Assembly (NCBI RefSeq): GCF_000019805.1 | Contig: NC_010525.1 | Span: 310,001-374,000 of the forward strand | Reading direction: 5' to 3' | From: Pyrobaculum neutrophilum V24Sta | GTDB lineage: Archaea; Thermoproteota; Thermoprotei; Thermoproteales; Thermoproteaceae | Length of the DNA: 64,000 nt | Part shown: positions 8,094 to 16,909 of the stretch, piece by piece | Numbering within the stretch: the first letter of the stretch is position 1 | Layout of the letters: every line of letters starts with the position of its first letter | Made by a program: the position numbers and the translations under genes | Notes under the pieces: generated by a model | What the model was told of the DNA's origin: nothing | Database searches by the model: none | Seen by the model: only the letters and a program-made list of their open reading frames with translations

Positions 8094-8968
8094 CGGCCGA
8101 GGCGTTGATACTCCTGTTTTTCCTATACGCCGCCTCCGCCCTCTTCCTCTTTTTCACAAGACTTCGGGCGGGCCTCAGGCTGCTCGCCCTGGCGGTGCCG
8201 GCGGTCGTGGCGGCGATGGTGGCGGTCTTCCTCGCCGGCGCTCTGCCCGCCCTCTCTAGGGAGGGGCTCTCCCTCTTCACAAGCTCCCTCTGGTCCTCCA
8301 GCGACGAGCGCTACGGCCTGCTGGGGGCGCTGTGGGGGACCTTCATAACGACCGCCGTCGCCCTCCCCCTGGCGGCGGCTATGGCGGTCTCCTTCGCGGT
8401 GTTTGTAAACGACATCGCGCCGGCGGGCCTCAGGAGGGGGCTGTCGGCCTTCATGGATCTGACGGCCGCGGTGCCCACGGTGGTCTACGGCCTGTGGGGC
8501 GCGGCCTTCCTCACCAAGTTCATACCGCCGAGCCTCCTAGCCGCCTCTCTCCTCCTAGCGGCCATAATTACGCCGTATGCCGCCGCCGTGATTAGGGAGG
8601 GGTACGCCTCTGTGCCGAGGGAGATCGCCGAGGCGGTGTACTCCCTCGGCGCCACCAAGTTCGAGGCGGCCCTTGTCAAGCTCCGCTACATTAGAAACTA
8701 CGTGCTCGGCGGCGTCTTCCTGGCGCTGGGGAGGGCGGTGGGGGAGACCGTGGCCGTTTCGATGGTGGTGGGCGGCAACCCCAGCTCCGGCGTCACCCTG
8801 AACCTCCTCAGCTCCGGCGTAACGGTCTCCTCCCTAATCGCCCTCCAGATGCCGTACGCCGACGCCACCGCCTACATGAAGCCCGCCCTCATGGCGGCTG
8901 CCCTGTTGCTGGCCGCGGCTGGACTTGCCATAAACGCCGCGGCGGTCTACCTCCTGTTTAAGAAATGA
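8090..8968 (+). CDS. pstC: Phosphate ABC transporter permease PstC
   Basis: 292 residues with about six membrane segments. The binding-protein-dependent permease EAA loop reads EIAEAVYSLGATKFEAALVKL, typical of PstC/PstA. It is the first of the two Pst permeases and forms the phosphate channel with PstA. It is translationally coupled through ATGA overlaps to pstS and pstA. Confidence 0.93.
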   Translation: MTAEALILLFFLYAASALFLFFTRLRAGLRLLALAVPAVVAAMVAVFLAGALPALSREGLSLFTSSLWSSSDERYGLLGALWGTFITTAVALPLAAAMAVSFAVFVNDIAPAGLRRGLSAFMDLTAAVPTVVYGLWGAAFLTKFIPPSLLAASLLLAAIITPYAAAVIREGYASVPREIAEAVYSLGATKFEAALVKLRYIRNYVLGGVFLALGRAVGETVAVSMVVGGNPSSGVTLNLLSSGVTVSSLIALQMPYADATAYMKPALMAAALLLAAAGLAINAAAVYLLFKK

Positions 8969-9843
8969 GGAGGGCGGTAAACGCCGCAGGCCTAGCCCTC
9001 TTCGCCGCCCTGGGCCTGCTGTCGCTGGCGCCGCTGGCCCTCGTGGTGGGGGACGTCCTCTACAGGGGGCTCGCCGCCATGTGGAAGCTCGGGCCCGGGT
9101 TCCTAACCGCCCTGCCGCCGACTCCCCTCGACGAGAGCGGGGGCGTGGGGCCGGCGCTGGCGGGCACCCTCTACATGACGGCGCTGGGCGCGCTGGCGGG
9201 CTTCCTCCTGGGGTTCCCCATCGGCGTATACATCGGCGAGTACAGGTGGGAGCTGGCGGCCAGGCTGGCCAGGGTGGGGGTGAACGTGCTGGTGGAGTTC
9301 CCCACCATAACCATAGGCCTCTTCGTCTACAGCCTAAGCGGTCTGCTGACCCCCGCGCTTAGGGCTCTGCCGCGGCCCCCGCCGCCCCTCGATCTATTCG
9401 TGGGGCCTCCCTCTGTCTTCAACGCATACGCGGGGGCCGCGGCGCTGGCGTTGATCATGACGCCGTACGTGGCGCTCTTCACCGCTTCGGCCTACGCCTC
9501 TGTGGCGGCGGGGCTGAGGGAGGCGGTGTACTCCATCGCCGGGGACGAGAGGAGGGCCCTCTTCGTGGCGATGAGGAAGGTGCTCTCCCGCGTCATAACG
9601 GCGGCGGCTCTCCTGGGCACGGCCAAGATAGCCGGCGAGACCGCCCCCCTCCTATTCACCGCGGGGTACAGCAACTACTACGGCCCCTTCACGAGGGAGA
9701 CTGCCTCCATCCCGGTGCTGATATACAGGTCGGCCTTGGCCCCCTACCCCATATACCACGAGGTGGCCTACGCGGCGGCAGCCCTACTGCTCCTCCTGGT
9801 GCTAGCCGCCTACGCCCTTGCCCAGCTGGCGGCGAAGAGATAA
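8965..9843 (+). CDS. pstA: Phosphate ABC transporter permease PstA
   Basis: 292 residues. Hydrophobic segments are spread over the whole length. The EAA loop is LREAVYSIAGDERRALFVAM, and the PstA-like end GETAPLLFTAGYSNY follows. It is the second permease of the phosphate importer. In most genomes the ATPase gene pstB follows directly. Here the next gene has its own TATA box and is unrelated, so the ATPase must be supplied from elsewhere. Confidence 0.93.
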   Translation: MRRAVNAAGLALFAALGLLSLAPLALVVGDVLYRGLAAMWKLGPGFLTALPPTPLDESGGVGPALAGTLYMTALGALAGFLLGFPIGVYIGEYRWELAARLARVGVNVLVEFPTITIGLFVYSLSGLLTPALRALPRPPPPLDLFVGPPSVFNAYAGAAALALIMTPYVALFTASAYASVAAGLREAVYSIAGDERRALFVAMRKVLSRVITAAALLGTAKIAGETAPLLFTAGYSNYYGPFTRETASIPVLIYRSALAPYPIYHEVAYAAAALLLLLVLAAYALAQLAAKR

Positions 9844-9864
9844 AAAACGGAGCGCCCCCGGCGT

Positions 9865-10419
9865 GTGCAGATCTTCCGCCCCTACAGAGACCACGCCAGA
9901 AGCGCCGCCTTTCTAGACGACAAGCGGCTGGGCAAACAGAGGGTTGAGGCCAAGCAGGTGATCCTCGCAATACTGAGGCGGAGGGGGGTTCTGCGAGACG
10001 GGAGGAGGGGCTGGCTGAACCACCCCATCGTGTTGATGTACGACGCGGGGCCCTACATAGACGACCTTGTGGCCTACTTCCACGCCGTGGTGGAGGAGTG
10101 GAGGCGCAGGGGGCGCCGCAACTCTCTGTCTCTAGCCGACGTGCAGCACCTCATCGCCCTGCTCCCCTCGGCCCCCGGCACCCCCATAACCCACACCCAC
10201 GAGGTGGAGTACAGAAGGGTCCTCCTCCTCAAGGACCCGTGCCACTACCTCGGCAAGCTGACGGAGGAGGAGCTGGCCGAGGTGCTGGAGACCGACCCCA
10301 CCCCCATACCCGGCGTAAACACCTGGATCTTCCAGATATGGGGCCGCTACAGGCAGTTCGTAGAGGCGCTGAGGAGAGGACAGGTTGACTGCAGAGGCAT
10401 ATTCCCGCGGGATAGGTGA
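9865..10419 (+). CDS. Endonuclease V/pyrimidine-dimer-excision-like protein (PF03013 family)
   Basis: 184 residues. The start QIFRPYRDHARSAAFLDDKRLGKQRVEAKQ and the GWLNHPIVLMY block match the MSMEG_6728-like branch of the pyrimidine dimer glycosylase (T4 endonuclease V) family. T4 endonuclease V removes UV photodimers, but this branch is poorly studied, so a DNA-repair role is an inference. The GTG start sits 26 bases behind GATAAAAAAC, so it has its own leaderless promoter and is not part of the pst operon. Confidence 0.7.
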   Translation: MQIFRPYRDHARSAAFLDDKRLGKQRVEAKQVILAILRRRGVLRDGRRGWLNHPIVLMYDAGPYIDDLVAYFHAVVEEWRRRGRRNSLSLADVQHLIALLPSAPGTPITHTHEVEYRRVLLLKDPCHYLGKLTEEELAEVLETDPTPIPGVNTWIFQIWGRYRQFVEALRRGQVDCRGIFPRDR

Positions 10420-10502
10420 CGCGACGGGCCCCGCCGCAGGCGCGGGGTAGCCCCGGAGGGGCGCCGGATAGCAGAGAAACTTAAAAACTTTAGAATTTCT
10501 GC

Positions 10503-11051
10503 ATGCGCCTCGTAATTACCTGTATGGACTACCGCCTAAGCGAGGAGGTCCTCAGGAGGGTCGGCCCAGGGGACCTCGTGGTCAGGACCGCCGGCGCCAA
10601 CGTAAGAGGCGTGGCGAGGTCTCTCGCGGGGCTCCCCGTCCAGGAGGTGCTCTACCTACCGCACACAGACTGCGCCGCCTTGAAGCTAGTCTACTCGGCC
10701 CTATCCCAGGGCCAGCCCGCCGACCCCCTGGTGGAGGAGGCTCTGGTGTCTCAGTACAGAGGCCGCCGCCCCGCCGACCTAGAGGAGCTGGAGAGGCTAC
10801 ACGTGGAGACCCAGGTGGCCATCCTCAGAACCCTCTTCCCCCACGCCAGGATCACCGTCGAGACAATAGACGTGTCCAAAATAAGGTGGCCCCCTAGGAA
10901 GCCCGTCTACCACCTCCTCAAGCCCCAGAGCCGCTACACCCAAGACATGATCGGCGCCTACATAATACAGGCCTTCAGGAGAGAAGACGTCCAGCCCGAC
11001 ATCAAGGTGGCGCAGACGCTGGGCCTCGCCCCCGGCGTCGCAGAGCTCTAG
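10503..11051 (+). CDS. Beta-carbonic-anhydrase-like zinc protein
   Basis: 182 residues. The zinc site of beta-carbonic anhydrases is recognisable: Cys7-x-Asp9-x-Arg11 (ITCMDYRL), His54 and Cys57 (LPHTDCAAL), with RTAGANV replacing the usual RNAGG. The middle (RGRRPADLEELERLHVETQ) and the C-terminal part differ from the housekeeping enzyme. Reversible CO2 hydration is the family reaction, but activity here is not assured. ACTTAAA promoter element about 24 bases upstream; single gene. Confidence 0.72.
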   Translation: MRLVITCMDYRLSEEVLRRVGPGDLVVRTAGANVRGVARSLAGLPVQEVLYLPHTDCAALKLVYSALSQGQPADPLVEEALVSQYRGRRPADLEELERLHVETQVAILRTLFPHARITVETIDVSKIRWPPRKPVYHLLKPQSRYTQDMIGAYIIQAFRREDVQPDIKVAQTLGLAPGVAEL

Positions 11052-11223
11052 CCACACGGCGGGGCTCCGGCGGGCCGGACTCAAGCAGTTCCACACGCCG
11101 GGTAGGCCGATAGATGGCGGTGCCTAGGCGGCCGTAGCTGGTCCAGGGCCGTGTGCCGGCTTTGCTTCAGGTGTTTACTTTCAGTCTACAATGTTTTTAA
11201 ATCTCTGTGGAGTCTGAGTACAC

Positions 11224-12549
11224 ATGATCGAGGAGCAGAACCCGTGGTGGATCTCGCCGGAGTTGATCAAGGAGAACGCCTACTACAGGAGGTATCTGTC
11301 CTCGCCCGTGCGTTGGGACGTGGAGCTGCCGGTCTCTCTCAAGCCCTACTCTCTAAACATCGTGTTTGGGCCGAGGCAGGTGGGCAAGTCGACTGCGCTT
11401 ATTCTGCTCATAAAAAGGCTTCTAGATGGCGGGACCGACCCCAGGGGGGTCTTCTACTTCGCCTGCGACAAGCTCGCCGACTATAGAGAGCTGGACAGGG
11501 TCTTGTCTAGGTACCTCGAGTTCAGGCGTAGAGCCGGCGTGAGCTCGTCGGTGATTGTGCTGGACGAGGTGACCTACCCGCGGGAGTGGTACAGGGCTGT
11601 CAAATACCGGATAGACAGGGGGGATTTCGAAAACGACGTGCTCATACTCACCGGCTCTCTGACAATAAGCGCCAAGGGGGAGGCGGAGACCTTCCCCGGG
11701 AGGAGGGGCCTTGGGAAAGTCCTCGTGATGCACCCCCTCCCCTTCTCCATGTTTGTAAGGCTGTTCGGGGTGGAGGTCCCCACCGGCGACTTGAGGTTCG
11801 TCGTAGACAACTTCCACAGATACCTCGGCCTACTGCCGAGGCTCTCCGAGCTGTTTAGATACTTCCTCGCCGTCGGGGGCTTCCCCAACGCGGTCAGGGA
11901 CTTCTTCACGAGAGGCGCCGTTTCGCAGGAGACGGAGTTCGACTTCGTCGGCAGCATCTCCAGCGATATCTACAAGCTACGGAGAAGCGAGACGTTCTTC
12001 AAGCTGACGGCCCGGGCCATAATCGAGAGGGCCTCCTCGGAGTTCAGCTTCCACACCATCTCGCGCGACTACGGCGTCGGCACCGTCAAGACGGCGGTTA
12101 GCTACGTCGGCCTCCTGGAGAAGCTCCACCTGCTGAAGACCGTCGAGGCCGTGGATCCAAACACGGGCCTCCCCATGCCCAGGAAGCTGAGGAAGTTCTA
12201 CCTCCTAGACCCCTTCATATACCACTCATTCTCCAAGTGGGTAGGCGCCGCCCCGCCGGACGAGGCGAAGATGGCGGAGGCCGCCGTGGCGGCCCACCTG
12301 GCCCGCCTCTACAAGCTCTACTACCTAAAGCTCAACGGCGAGGTCGACCTAGTGGCTGAGGTAGACGGAGAGCTCTGGGGCGTCGAGGTCAAATACGGCA
12401 GAGTTAGAAAAGGCGGAAGGAGGGCCGTCGGCAGAATCAAGAGGTTCATATACGTCAGCAGAGACGAAGCCGGCGACGACGTCATCCCAGCCCCCCTATT
12501 TCTGGCGATGTTGAAAACCCCCCACGCCGTGGAGATCGGAACGGCGTAA
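11224..12549 (+). CDS. ATPase with DUF4143 nuclease-like C-terminal domain
   Basis: 441 residues. Walker A FGPRQVGKSTA (residues 48-58), Walker B VIVLDEVTYP, sensor region ILTGSLT. The C-terminal part (LKLNGEVDLVAEVDGELWGVEVKYG) carries the D-(x)n-ExK pattern of the DUF4143 PD-(D/E)xK-like fold. Proteins of this archaeal ATPase_2/DUF4143 family are frequent in thermophile genomes and have no settled function; links to mobile elements or toxin-antitoxin-like behaviour have been proposed. TATA box TTTTTAAAT about 26 bases upstream; single gene. Confidence 0.8.
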   Translation: MIEEQNPWWISPELIKENAYYRRYLSSPVRWDVELPVSLKPYSLNIVFGPRQVGKSTALILLIKRLLDGGTDPRGVFYFACDKLADYRELDRVLSRYLEFRRRAGVSSSVIVLDEVTYPREWYRAVKYRIDRGDFENDVLILTGSLTISAKGEAETFPGRRGLGKVLVMHPLPFSMFVRLFGVEVPTGDLRFVVDNFHRYLGLLPRLSELFRYFLAVGGFPNAVRDFFTRGAVSQETEFDFVGSISSDIYKLRRSETFFKLTARAIIERASSEFSFHTISRDYGVGTVKTAVSYVGLLEKLHLLKTVEAVDPNTGLPMPRKLRKFYLLDPFIYHSFSKWVGAAPPDEAKMAEAAVAAHLARLYKLYYLKLNGEVDLVAEVDGELWGVEVKYGRVRKGGRRAVGRIKRFIYVSRDEAGDDVIPAPLFLAMLKTPHAVEIGTA

Positions 12550-12580
12550 TCCCCAGCTAACGTCGCGCGAGGTGACGCCG

Positions 12581-13489
12581 TTAATGCACGAGAGCCAGAA
12601 CCGAGGCCAGTACTATTATGCGTGCCGCCAACGCGATAGAGAGCCCGATGGCTCCTCTGGCTAGCCCCACCCGCGGGCCAAATATGGCGACCCACTGGGG
12701 GATGTACACCCTTAGGTAGAGTAGCGGTAGCATGAAGACGCTTGCGAGCAGTAGCGCCGCCAGCGCCTCGACCTCTCCCACCACGCCGGTTTTCACCAGC
12801 TGGCCCACGGCCGCCATGCCCGCGGTGGGGTGAAGCACGTATATTCCAACGGCAGGTAGTAGCTGTGGAGAAATGCCCATCGCATAGGAGGAGAGAGGGG
12901 TTGCGAGATGTTGCAGAACCCCGTATCTCAGGAGAAGCTCCACCGTGGTGACGGTGGCGGCGAAAACCACGGCGGTTTTCACAAACCTCCTCAGCCCCCT
13001 TCTCAACGCCGCCTTGTAGTTCCTACCAGGCTTCCTCGCCATCTCCTCCACAAGGCCTGTCTCTCTCCGATTCAGCGCCAGTCTCCCGGCCGCCACAACT
13101 ACGGCGAAAGACAACGCTCCATTGAGCCACATCGCCGACATATACATGAGACCTAGCCTAGGGCCTAACAGCGGTATCACCACGGGCAGATACACCGTGA
13201 AGGTCTCGTAAAACGGCACCGCGGCGGCGTTTAACAAAGACGCGAGAAGCACCTCCCTATCGTTTAACACGCCCCTATCTCTTAGGCTTTGCAACATGGC
13301 GTTAGACGCGGCAGGCGACACAAACGCCGTGGCGAAGGTAACGCCGCAGACGTCGGGGAGGTTGGCCAACCTCGCCACGCGGCGGAGAAACGACAGCTTG
13401 TACAAAACGCCGTATTCCAGAAGCACCTCCGCCGCTAGAAAGCCCAACAACATAGCCAGGAGAACCCCCGCTACCTCCTGCACCACCAT
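12581..13489 (-). CDS. Gate-domain (nucleoside recognition-like) membrane protein, second copy
   Basis: 302 residues, mostly hydrophobic, about eight membrane segments. It belongs to the Gate/nucleoside-recognition fold (SpmA/SpmB, also the channel part of FeoB). Two repeats are visible: LPDVCGVTFATAFVSPAASNAML with NAAAVPFYETF in the first half, and ISPQLLPAVGIYVLHPTAGM in the second. It is the last gene of a six-gene minus-strand operon with a metal-chelate type ABC importer. The substrate is unknown. It overlaps the methyltransferase by 19 bases and is a distant paralog of the gene at 14226-15122. Confidence 0.7.
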   Translation of the reverse strand: MVVQEVAGVLLAMLLGFLAAEVLLEYGVLYKLSFLRRVARLANLPDVCGVTFATAFVSPAASNAMLQSLRDRGVLNDREVLLASLLNAAAVPFYETFTVYLPVVIPLLGPRLGLMYMSAMWLNGALSFAVVVAAGRLALNRRETGLVEEMARKPGRNYKAALRRGLRRFVKTAVVFAATVTTVELLLRYGVLQHLATPLSSYAMGISPQLLPAVGIYVLHPTAGMAAVGQLVKTGVVGEVEALAALLLASVFMLPLLYLRVYIPQWVAIFGPRVGLARGAIGLSIALAARIIVLASVLALVH

Positions 13490-14235
13490 ACCGCCGCCTC
13501 CTTCACCTTATACTTGAAGACCACACCGCCGTCCCCCCGCCTCCCTAAACGCGGCAACGCCTCCACGACCCTCTCCACCTCGACTCCAAGATCCTCAGCC
13601 GCTTCTTCGACGCTTGGGTACTCTCTAACCACGTCTCTCTCGAAGATTCTGACGTTGGCGTAGACCCCCCTCTGGAGGAGGAAGTTGTAGAAGGCGGTGA
13701 ACCAAGGGCGGTGGGGCCGCTCTACGCCCAACGACCTGTAGAGCTGGGCCCAGCCAGGCACGCCGACGTGTAGAACAACGCAGACGCATCTAGCCGCCTC
13801 CTCCAACTTCTCCACCGCCCCCCTGAGGTCCTCCACGAGAAGGGAGTGGGCGGCCAGAGCTAAGTCGTGGCGGCCGACCTCCTCAAGAGAGACCTCCTCC
13901 CACCTCTTCTCCACTACGTCGACTTTAACGCCCTCCTCCTCGGCGTATTTCCTCAGGTATCGGGCCATCTCCCTAGAGGGCTCCACGGCGACGACGCGGC
14001 TCACCCTCTTGGCGAGAGGCACGGCGTAGGCCCCCGCCCCAGCCCCAACCTCAAGCACGGAGCTCCCCCCGCCGAGCCCCAGCTCCCCGAGGAGCCAGTC
14101 TAAAAACCTCTCCACCTCGACCCTCCTCCTCTTCGCAGATCTGTAGAACCTGGGGGCAGCCCTATCCCAGAAATCCGGCGGGGTCCTAACCTCCCTCCGC
14201 CACGCCGCCCACACCTCAGCCCAGTCTATATCCAT
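13471..14235 (-). CDS. Class I SAM-dependent methyltransferase
   Basis: 254 residues. SAM-binding motif I is VLEVGAGAGAYAVPLA (60-75), with the acidic end of strand 2 at VVAVEPSREM. The rest is typical of small-molecule methyltransferases, with no DNA or rRNA target motif. It is sandwiched between two Gate-domain genes and overlaps both, so it is co-translated with a transporter. A role in modifying the imported ligand, such as a corrinoid or metal chelator, is an inference; it does not look like the CbiT or CbiL families. Confidence 0.8.
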   Translation of the reverse strand: MDIDWAEVWAAWRREVRTPPDFWDRAAPRFYRSAKRRRVEVERFLDWLLGELGLGGGSSVLEVGAGAGAYAVPLAKRVSRVVAVEPSREMARYLRKYAEEEGVKVDVVEKRWEEVSLEEVGRHDLALAAHSLLVEDLRGAVEKLEEAARCVCVVLHVGVPGWAQLYRSLGVERPHRPWFTAFYNFLLQRGVYANVRIFERDVVREYPSVEEAAEDLGVEVERVVEALPRLGRRGDGGVVFKYKVKEAAVWWCRR

Positions 14236-15122
14236 ACCAGGGCAAGGATGAGAGCTGTTCTCACAGAGGTGGAGATAGCCATCAGGAGGGGCCCATCTCT
14301 AGGGCCAAACACGCCTACGTAATACGGCAAGATAGCCCTCAGCGCTGTGACGAAGGAGAAGGCGGATCCCAACAACATGGCTTTGACAGCTCTCCACCCG
14401 TCCAACAGCCCCGCGTTGATCAACGCAGCTGCAGCGGCGGCGCCTGCGGCGTAGTTAACCATGGAAGCCACGGCGACCCCCAGCTCTTCTGCAGACAGGG
14501 GGAAGGCCGACATGGCGGATTTCACATAGCTATTTAACACGCCAAAGAGGCCGAGAGAGGCGGCGAGCTCCACAACTGCCAAAGCGGCGGCAGAGGTCGC
14601 GAGGATCTTAACAGCCCTCCTCAACGCCCTCTTTAACGCGTTAAGCCCCCCGCCTCCCCCCACTACGACGGCGGACACGCGGCCGCTCCCCGCGACTAAA
14701 AGCCTAGATAACAACGCGAAGAGGAGCGTTTGGGCTAAGCCAACGAGGAGGAAGCAGGCGAAGTAGAGAGCGCCCCAGAGCCCGAGGAGAGCTAGAAGAG
14801 GTGGAAGCATAGAGTCCCAGTGTCTCACGGCGGCTGGGAAGGCGTTCATAAGAGAGGCCAGATACATCTCCCTCCGGCTAAGCCTACCCTCCCTATGTAG
14901 CGTGACTAGAAGAGCGTTTGCGCTTCTTACGTCGAAAAACGCAGTGATAAACGCCGCCGCGGCCTCGGGGCCAAGCCCGCTGAGTTTTACAAAAGGCGCC
15001 GCGAGAGGCCTCAACTTGTTCAACACGCCCCTCTCCATTAGAAAAGCGGCGAGGAGAGAGCCCCCGATTACGCTAGGCGCGAGGAACAAGACCTCGCGTA
15101 GAAGAGCCGCCGGGTTAATCAT
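14226..15122 (-). CDS. Gate-domain (nucleoside recognition-like) membrane protein, first copy
   Basis: 298 residues, hydrophobic throughout. Repeats ITAFFDVRSANALLVTL and LASLMNAFPAAVRHWDSM in the first half, and ELGVAVASMVNYAAGAAA in the second, match the Gate fold. FFDVRSANA aligns with FVSPAASNA of the copy at 12581-13489, so the two are paralogs and may form a heterodimer. The gene starts inside the 3' end of the ABC ATPase gene, which places it firmly in the metal-chelate transporter operon. Confidence 0.7.
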   Translation of the reverse strand: MINPAALLREVLFLAPSVIGGSLLAAFLMERGVLNKLRPLAAPFVKLSGLGPEAAAAFITAFFDVRSANALLVTLHREGRLSRREMYLASLMNAFPAAVRHWDSMLPPLLALLGLWGALYFACFLLVGLAQTLLFALLSRLLVAGSGRVSAVVVGGGGGLNALKRALRRAVKILATSAAALAVVELAASLGLFGVLNSYVKSAMSAFPLSAEELGVAVASMVNYAAGAAAAAALINAGLLDGWRAVKAMLLGSAFSFVTALRAILPYYVGVFGPRDGPLLMAISTSVRTALILALVWI

Positions 15123-15876
15123 GGGGGAGCACCACCACCCTCCCGTCTACCTCAAGCACTTTAACGCTTACGCCGTAGACCTCCCCAATTACGTCGTCTT
15201 TAATTACATCCCGGGGAGCCCCCGCCGCCACCACCCTACCCTCTTTCACCACTATGATCTTGTCCGAATACGCCGCGGCGAGGTTGGGGTCGTGGAGAGT
15301 CATCAAGACGGCCACGCCGCTGGCTTTCGCCAGCCTCCTAACGGTGGAGAGAACCCTCAGCTGGTTTCTAAAATCTAGGTGGGCTGTGGGCTCGTCTAGG
15401 AGGAGGACCTGAGGCTCTTGTACAAGCGCCCTAGCTATGAGGACAAGCTGTAGCTGGCCCCCGCTCAGATGGGTGTAGGGCCTCTCGGCGAGGCGCTCTA
15501 TACCCAAAAGCCGTAGCTTCTCCAGCGCCTTCTCGTAGTGCTCCCTCCCCGGGCTCTGGAGGAGGCCAAGCCGCGGGGCAAAGCCGGTGACCACCACGTC
15601 GATCACCCTATAGGGGAAGGGCGGGTGGTGGCTTTGCGGCACATAGCCAGCGAGTTGAGACCTCCTCCTAAAGGGCAGGGAGTGGAAGTCCGCCCCATCA
15701 ACGTATACGCACCTCGCCCTCGGCTTCAACAACCCGTAGATAGCCTTCAAAATTGTGGTTTTGCCGCTGCCGTTTGGCCCCAGCAGAACCGCCACCTCGC
15801 CCTTCCCCACGGAAAAGGTCACGCCGCTGATTGTAAACTCGCCGTAGCTAAACTCAAGCCCTTTTACCTCAAGCAT
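15115..15876 (-). CDS. ABC transporter ATPase, iron/cobalamin (FecE/BtuD) type
   Basis: 253 residues. Walker A LLGPNGSGKTT, signature HLSGGQLQLVLIARAL, Walker B VLLLDEPTAHLD and the switch histidine (MTLHDPN) are all present, so it should be active. It is closest to ATPases for metal-chelate uptake (FecE, BtuD, FhuC). It overlaps the permease gene by 8 bases upstream and the Gate gene by 8 bases downstream. Cobalamin, heme and siderophore cannot be told apart from the sequence. Confidence 0.92.
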   Translation of the reverse strand: MLEVKGLEFSYGEFTISGVTFSVGKGEVAVLLGPNGSGKTTILKAIYGLLKPRARCVYVDGADFHSLPFRRRSQLAGYVPQSHHPPFPYRVIDVVVTGFAPRLGLLQSPGREHYEKALEKLRLLGIERLAERPYTHLSGGQLQLVLIARALVQEPQVLLLDEPTAHLDFRNQLRVLSTVRRLAKASGVAVLMTLHDPNLAAAYSDKIIVVKEGRVVAAGAPRDVIKDDVIGEVYGVSVKVLEVDGRVVVLPHD

Positions 15877-16909
15877 GCCACCTGCCGCCCGTCTTCCTCA
15901 GGAGGTAGATGAAGAAGGGCACCCCAAGCACCGTGGTTAAAATACCCACGGGGATTTCAAAAGTGGCTACAGTCCGCGCTAGGGTGTCCGCGGCGCCCAT
16001 AAAGGCGGCGCCCCCCGCGATAGTCAGCGGCACTAGACCTCTGTGGCTTGGCCCAAAGGCCATCCTCATTATGTGCGGCACCATGAGCCCAACCCAGCCG
16101 ATGATCCCGCTGTAAGCCACAGAAACCGCCGTGAGTAGAGTAGCCACGAGGACAAAAAGCGCCTTCAGCTTCTCCACATCTACGCCGAGGGTCTTAGCCT
16201 CTTCCCCAAAGCTAAGAACGTCGAGGCGCCACCTCAAGAGATACGCCAGAGCTCCCAGCGCTGAGATTACGGGAACGGCGACAACGACGGCGTCCCAGCC
16301 CACCCCCGAGAAGCTACCCATTAGCCAATACACAGCCGCCGCGAGTCTGTTATGCTCCATCAGAAACTTGAGGAGAGACGTCAACGCCGTGAAAAGCGCG
16401 TTGACGATAATGCCGGCTAAGACGAGAGAGACGGGGGTGACGGAGCCTCCAATCCTCGCCAGGCTGTAGGTCATGAAGACGGCCAACAAGGCAAAGACAA
16501 ACGCTATGGGAGTCACGCTGGCGACAGCCAAGAAGCCTATAGCCAACGTGGCCCCGAAGGCCGCCCCGGAGGAGATGCCCAAGATGTAGCTATCGACAAG
16601 CGGGTTTTTAAACATGGCTTGAAGAATCAAGCCGGAGAGAGCCAACGCCGCGCCCACCGCCATAGAGAAGACAACCCTCGGCATCCTAATTCCAACGATA
16701 ACAACCTCATAGGTCGTGGGGTAGTGCAGATTCACCGCAGGCGAAACGACGCCAAATGTAACCACGCTGACGGCGGTGGAGAAAAGAGAAGCCAACTTAG
16801 CCGACACCACCATAACCACGTCGTATATAGGTATGGGGTACGCGCCCACCGAGATACTCACAAGAAACACCGCCAGGGGTAGCCCGTAGACGAGATACCT
16901 CACCCACAT
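15869..16909 (-). CDS. ABC transporter permease, FecCD/BtuC family
   Basis: 346 residues with about ten membrane segments. FecCD family markers include IRMPRVVFSMAVGAALALSG, MFKNPLVDSYILGISSGAAFG and GIIGWVGLMVPHIMRMAFG. I place the start at the ATG of MWVRYL (16909), which has a GAGGGG ribosome site, rather than an upstream ATG at 16936 inside the preceding gene. It forms the channel for the tandem-domain binding protein encoded immediately upstream. Confidence 0.92.
   Translation of the reverse strand: MWVRYLVYGLPLAVFLVSISVGAYPIPIYDVVMVVSAKLASLFSTAVSVVTFGVVSPAVNLHYPTTYEVVIVGIRMPRVVFSMAVGAALALSGLILQAMFKNPLVDSYILGISSGAAFGATLAIGFLAVASVTPIAFVFALLAVFMTYSLARIGGSVTPVSLVLAGIIVNALFTALTSLLKFLMEHNRLAAAVYWLMGSFSGVGWDAVVVAVPVISALGALAYLLRWRLDVLSFGEEAKTLGVDVEKLKALFVLVATLLTAVSVAYSGIIGWVGLMVPHIMRMAFGPSHRGLVPLTIAGGAAFMGAADTLARTVATFEIPVGILTTVLGVPFFIYLLRKTGGRWHA

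Noticed and set aside
11052-11223. tRNA or sRNA gene in the gap before the DUF4143 ATPase
   Set aside because: I looked for a T-loop, acceptor pairing and C/D boxes on both strands and found no consistent set.
11422-11957. Long minus-strand frames inside the DUF4143 ATPase gene
   Set aside because: They are shadows: high G+C leaves few stops, the compositions are odd (rich in Pro, Arg, Ser), and the plus-strand product has clear ATPase motifs.
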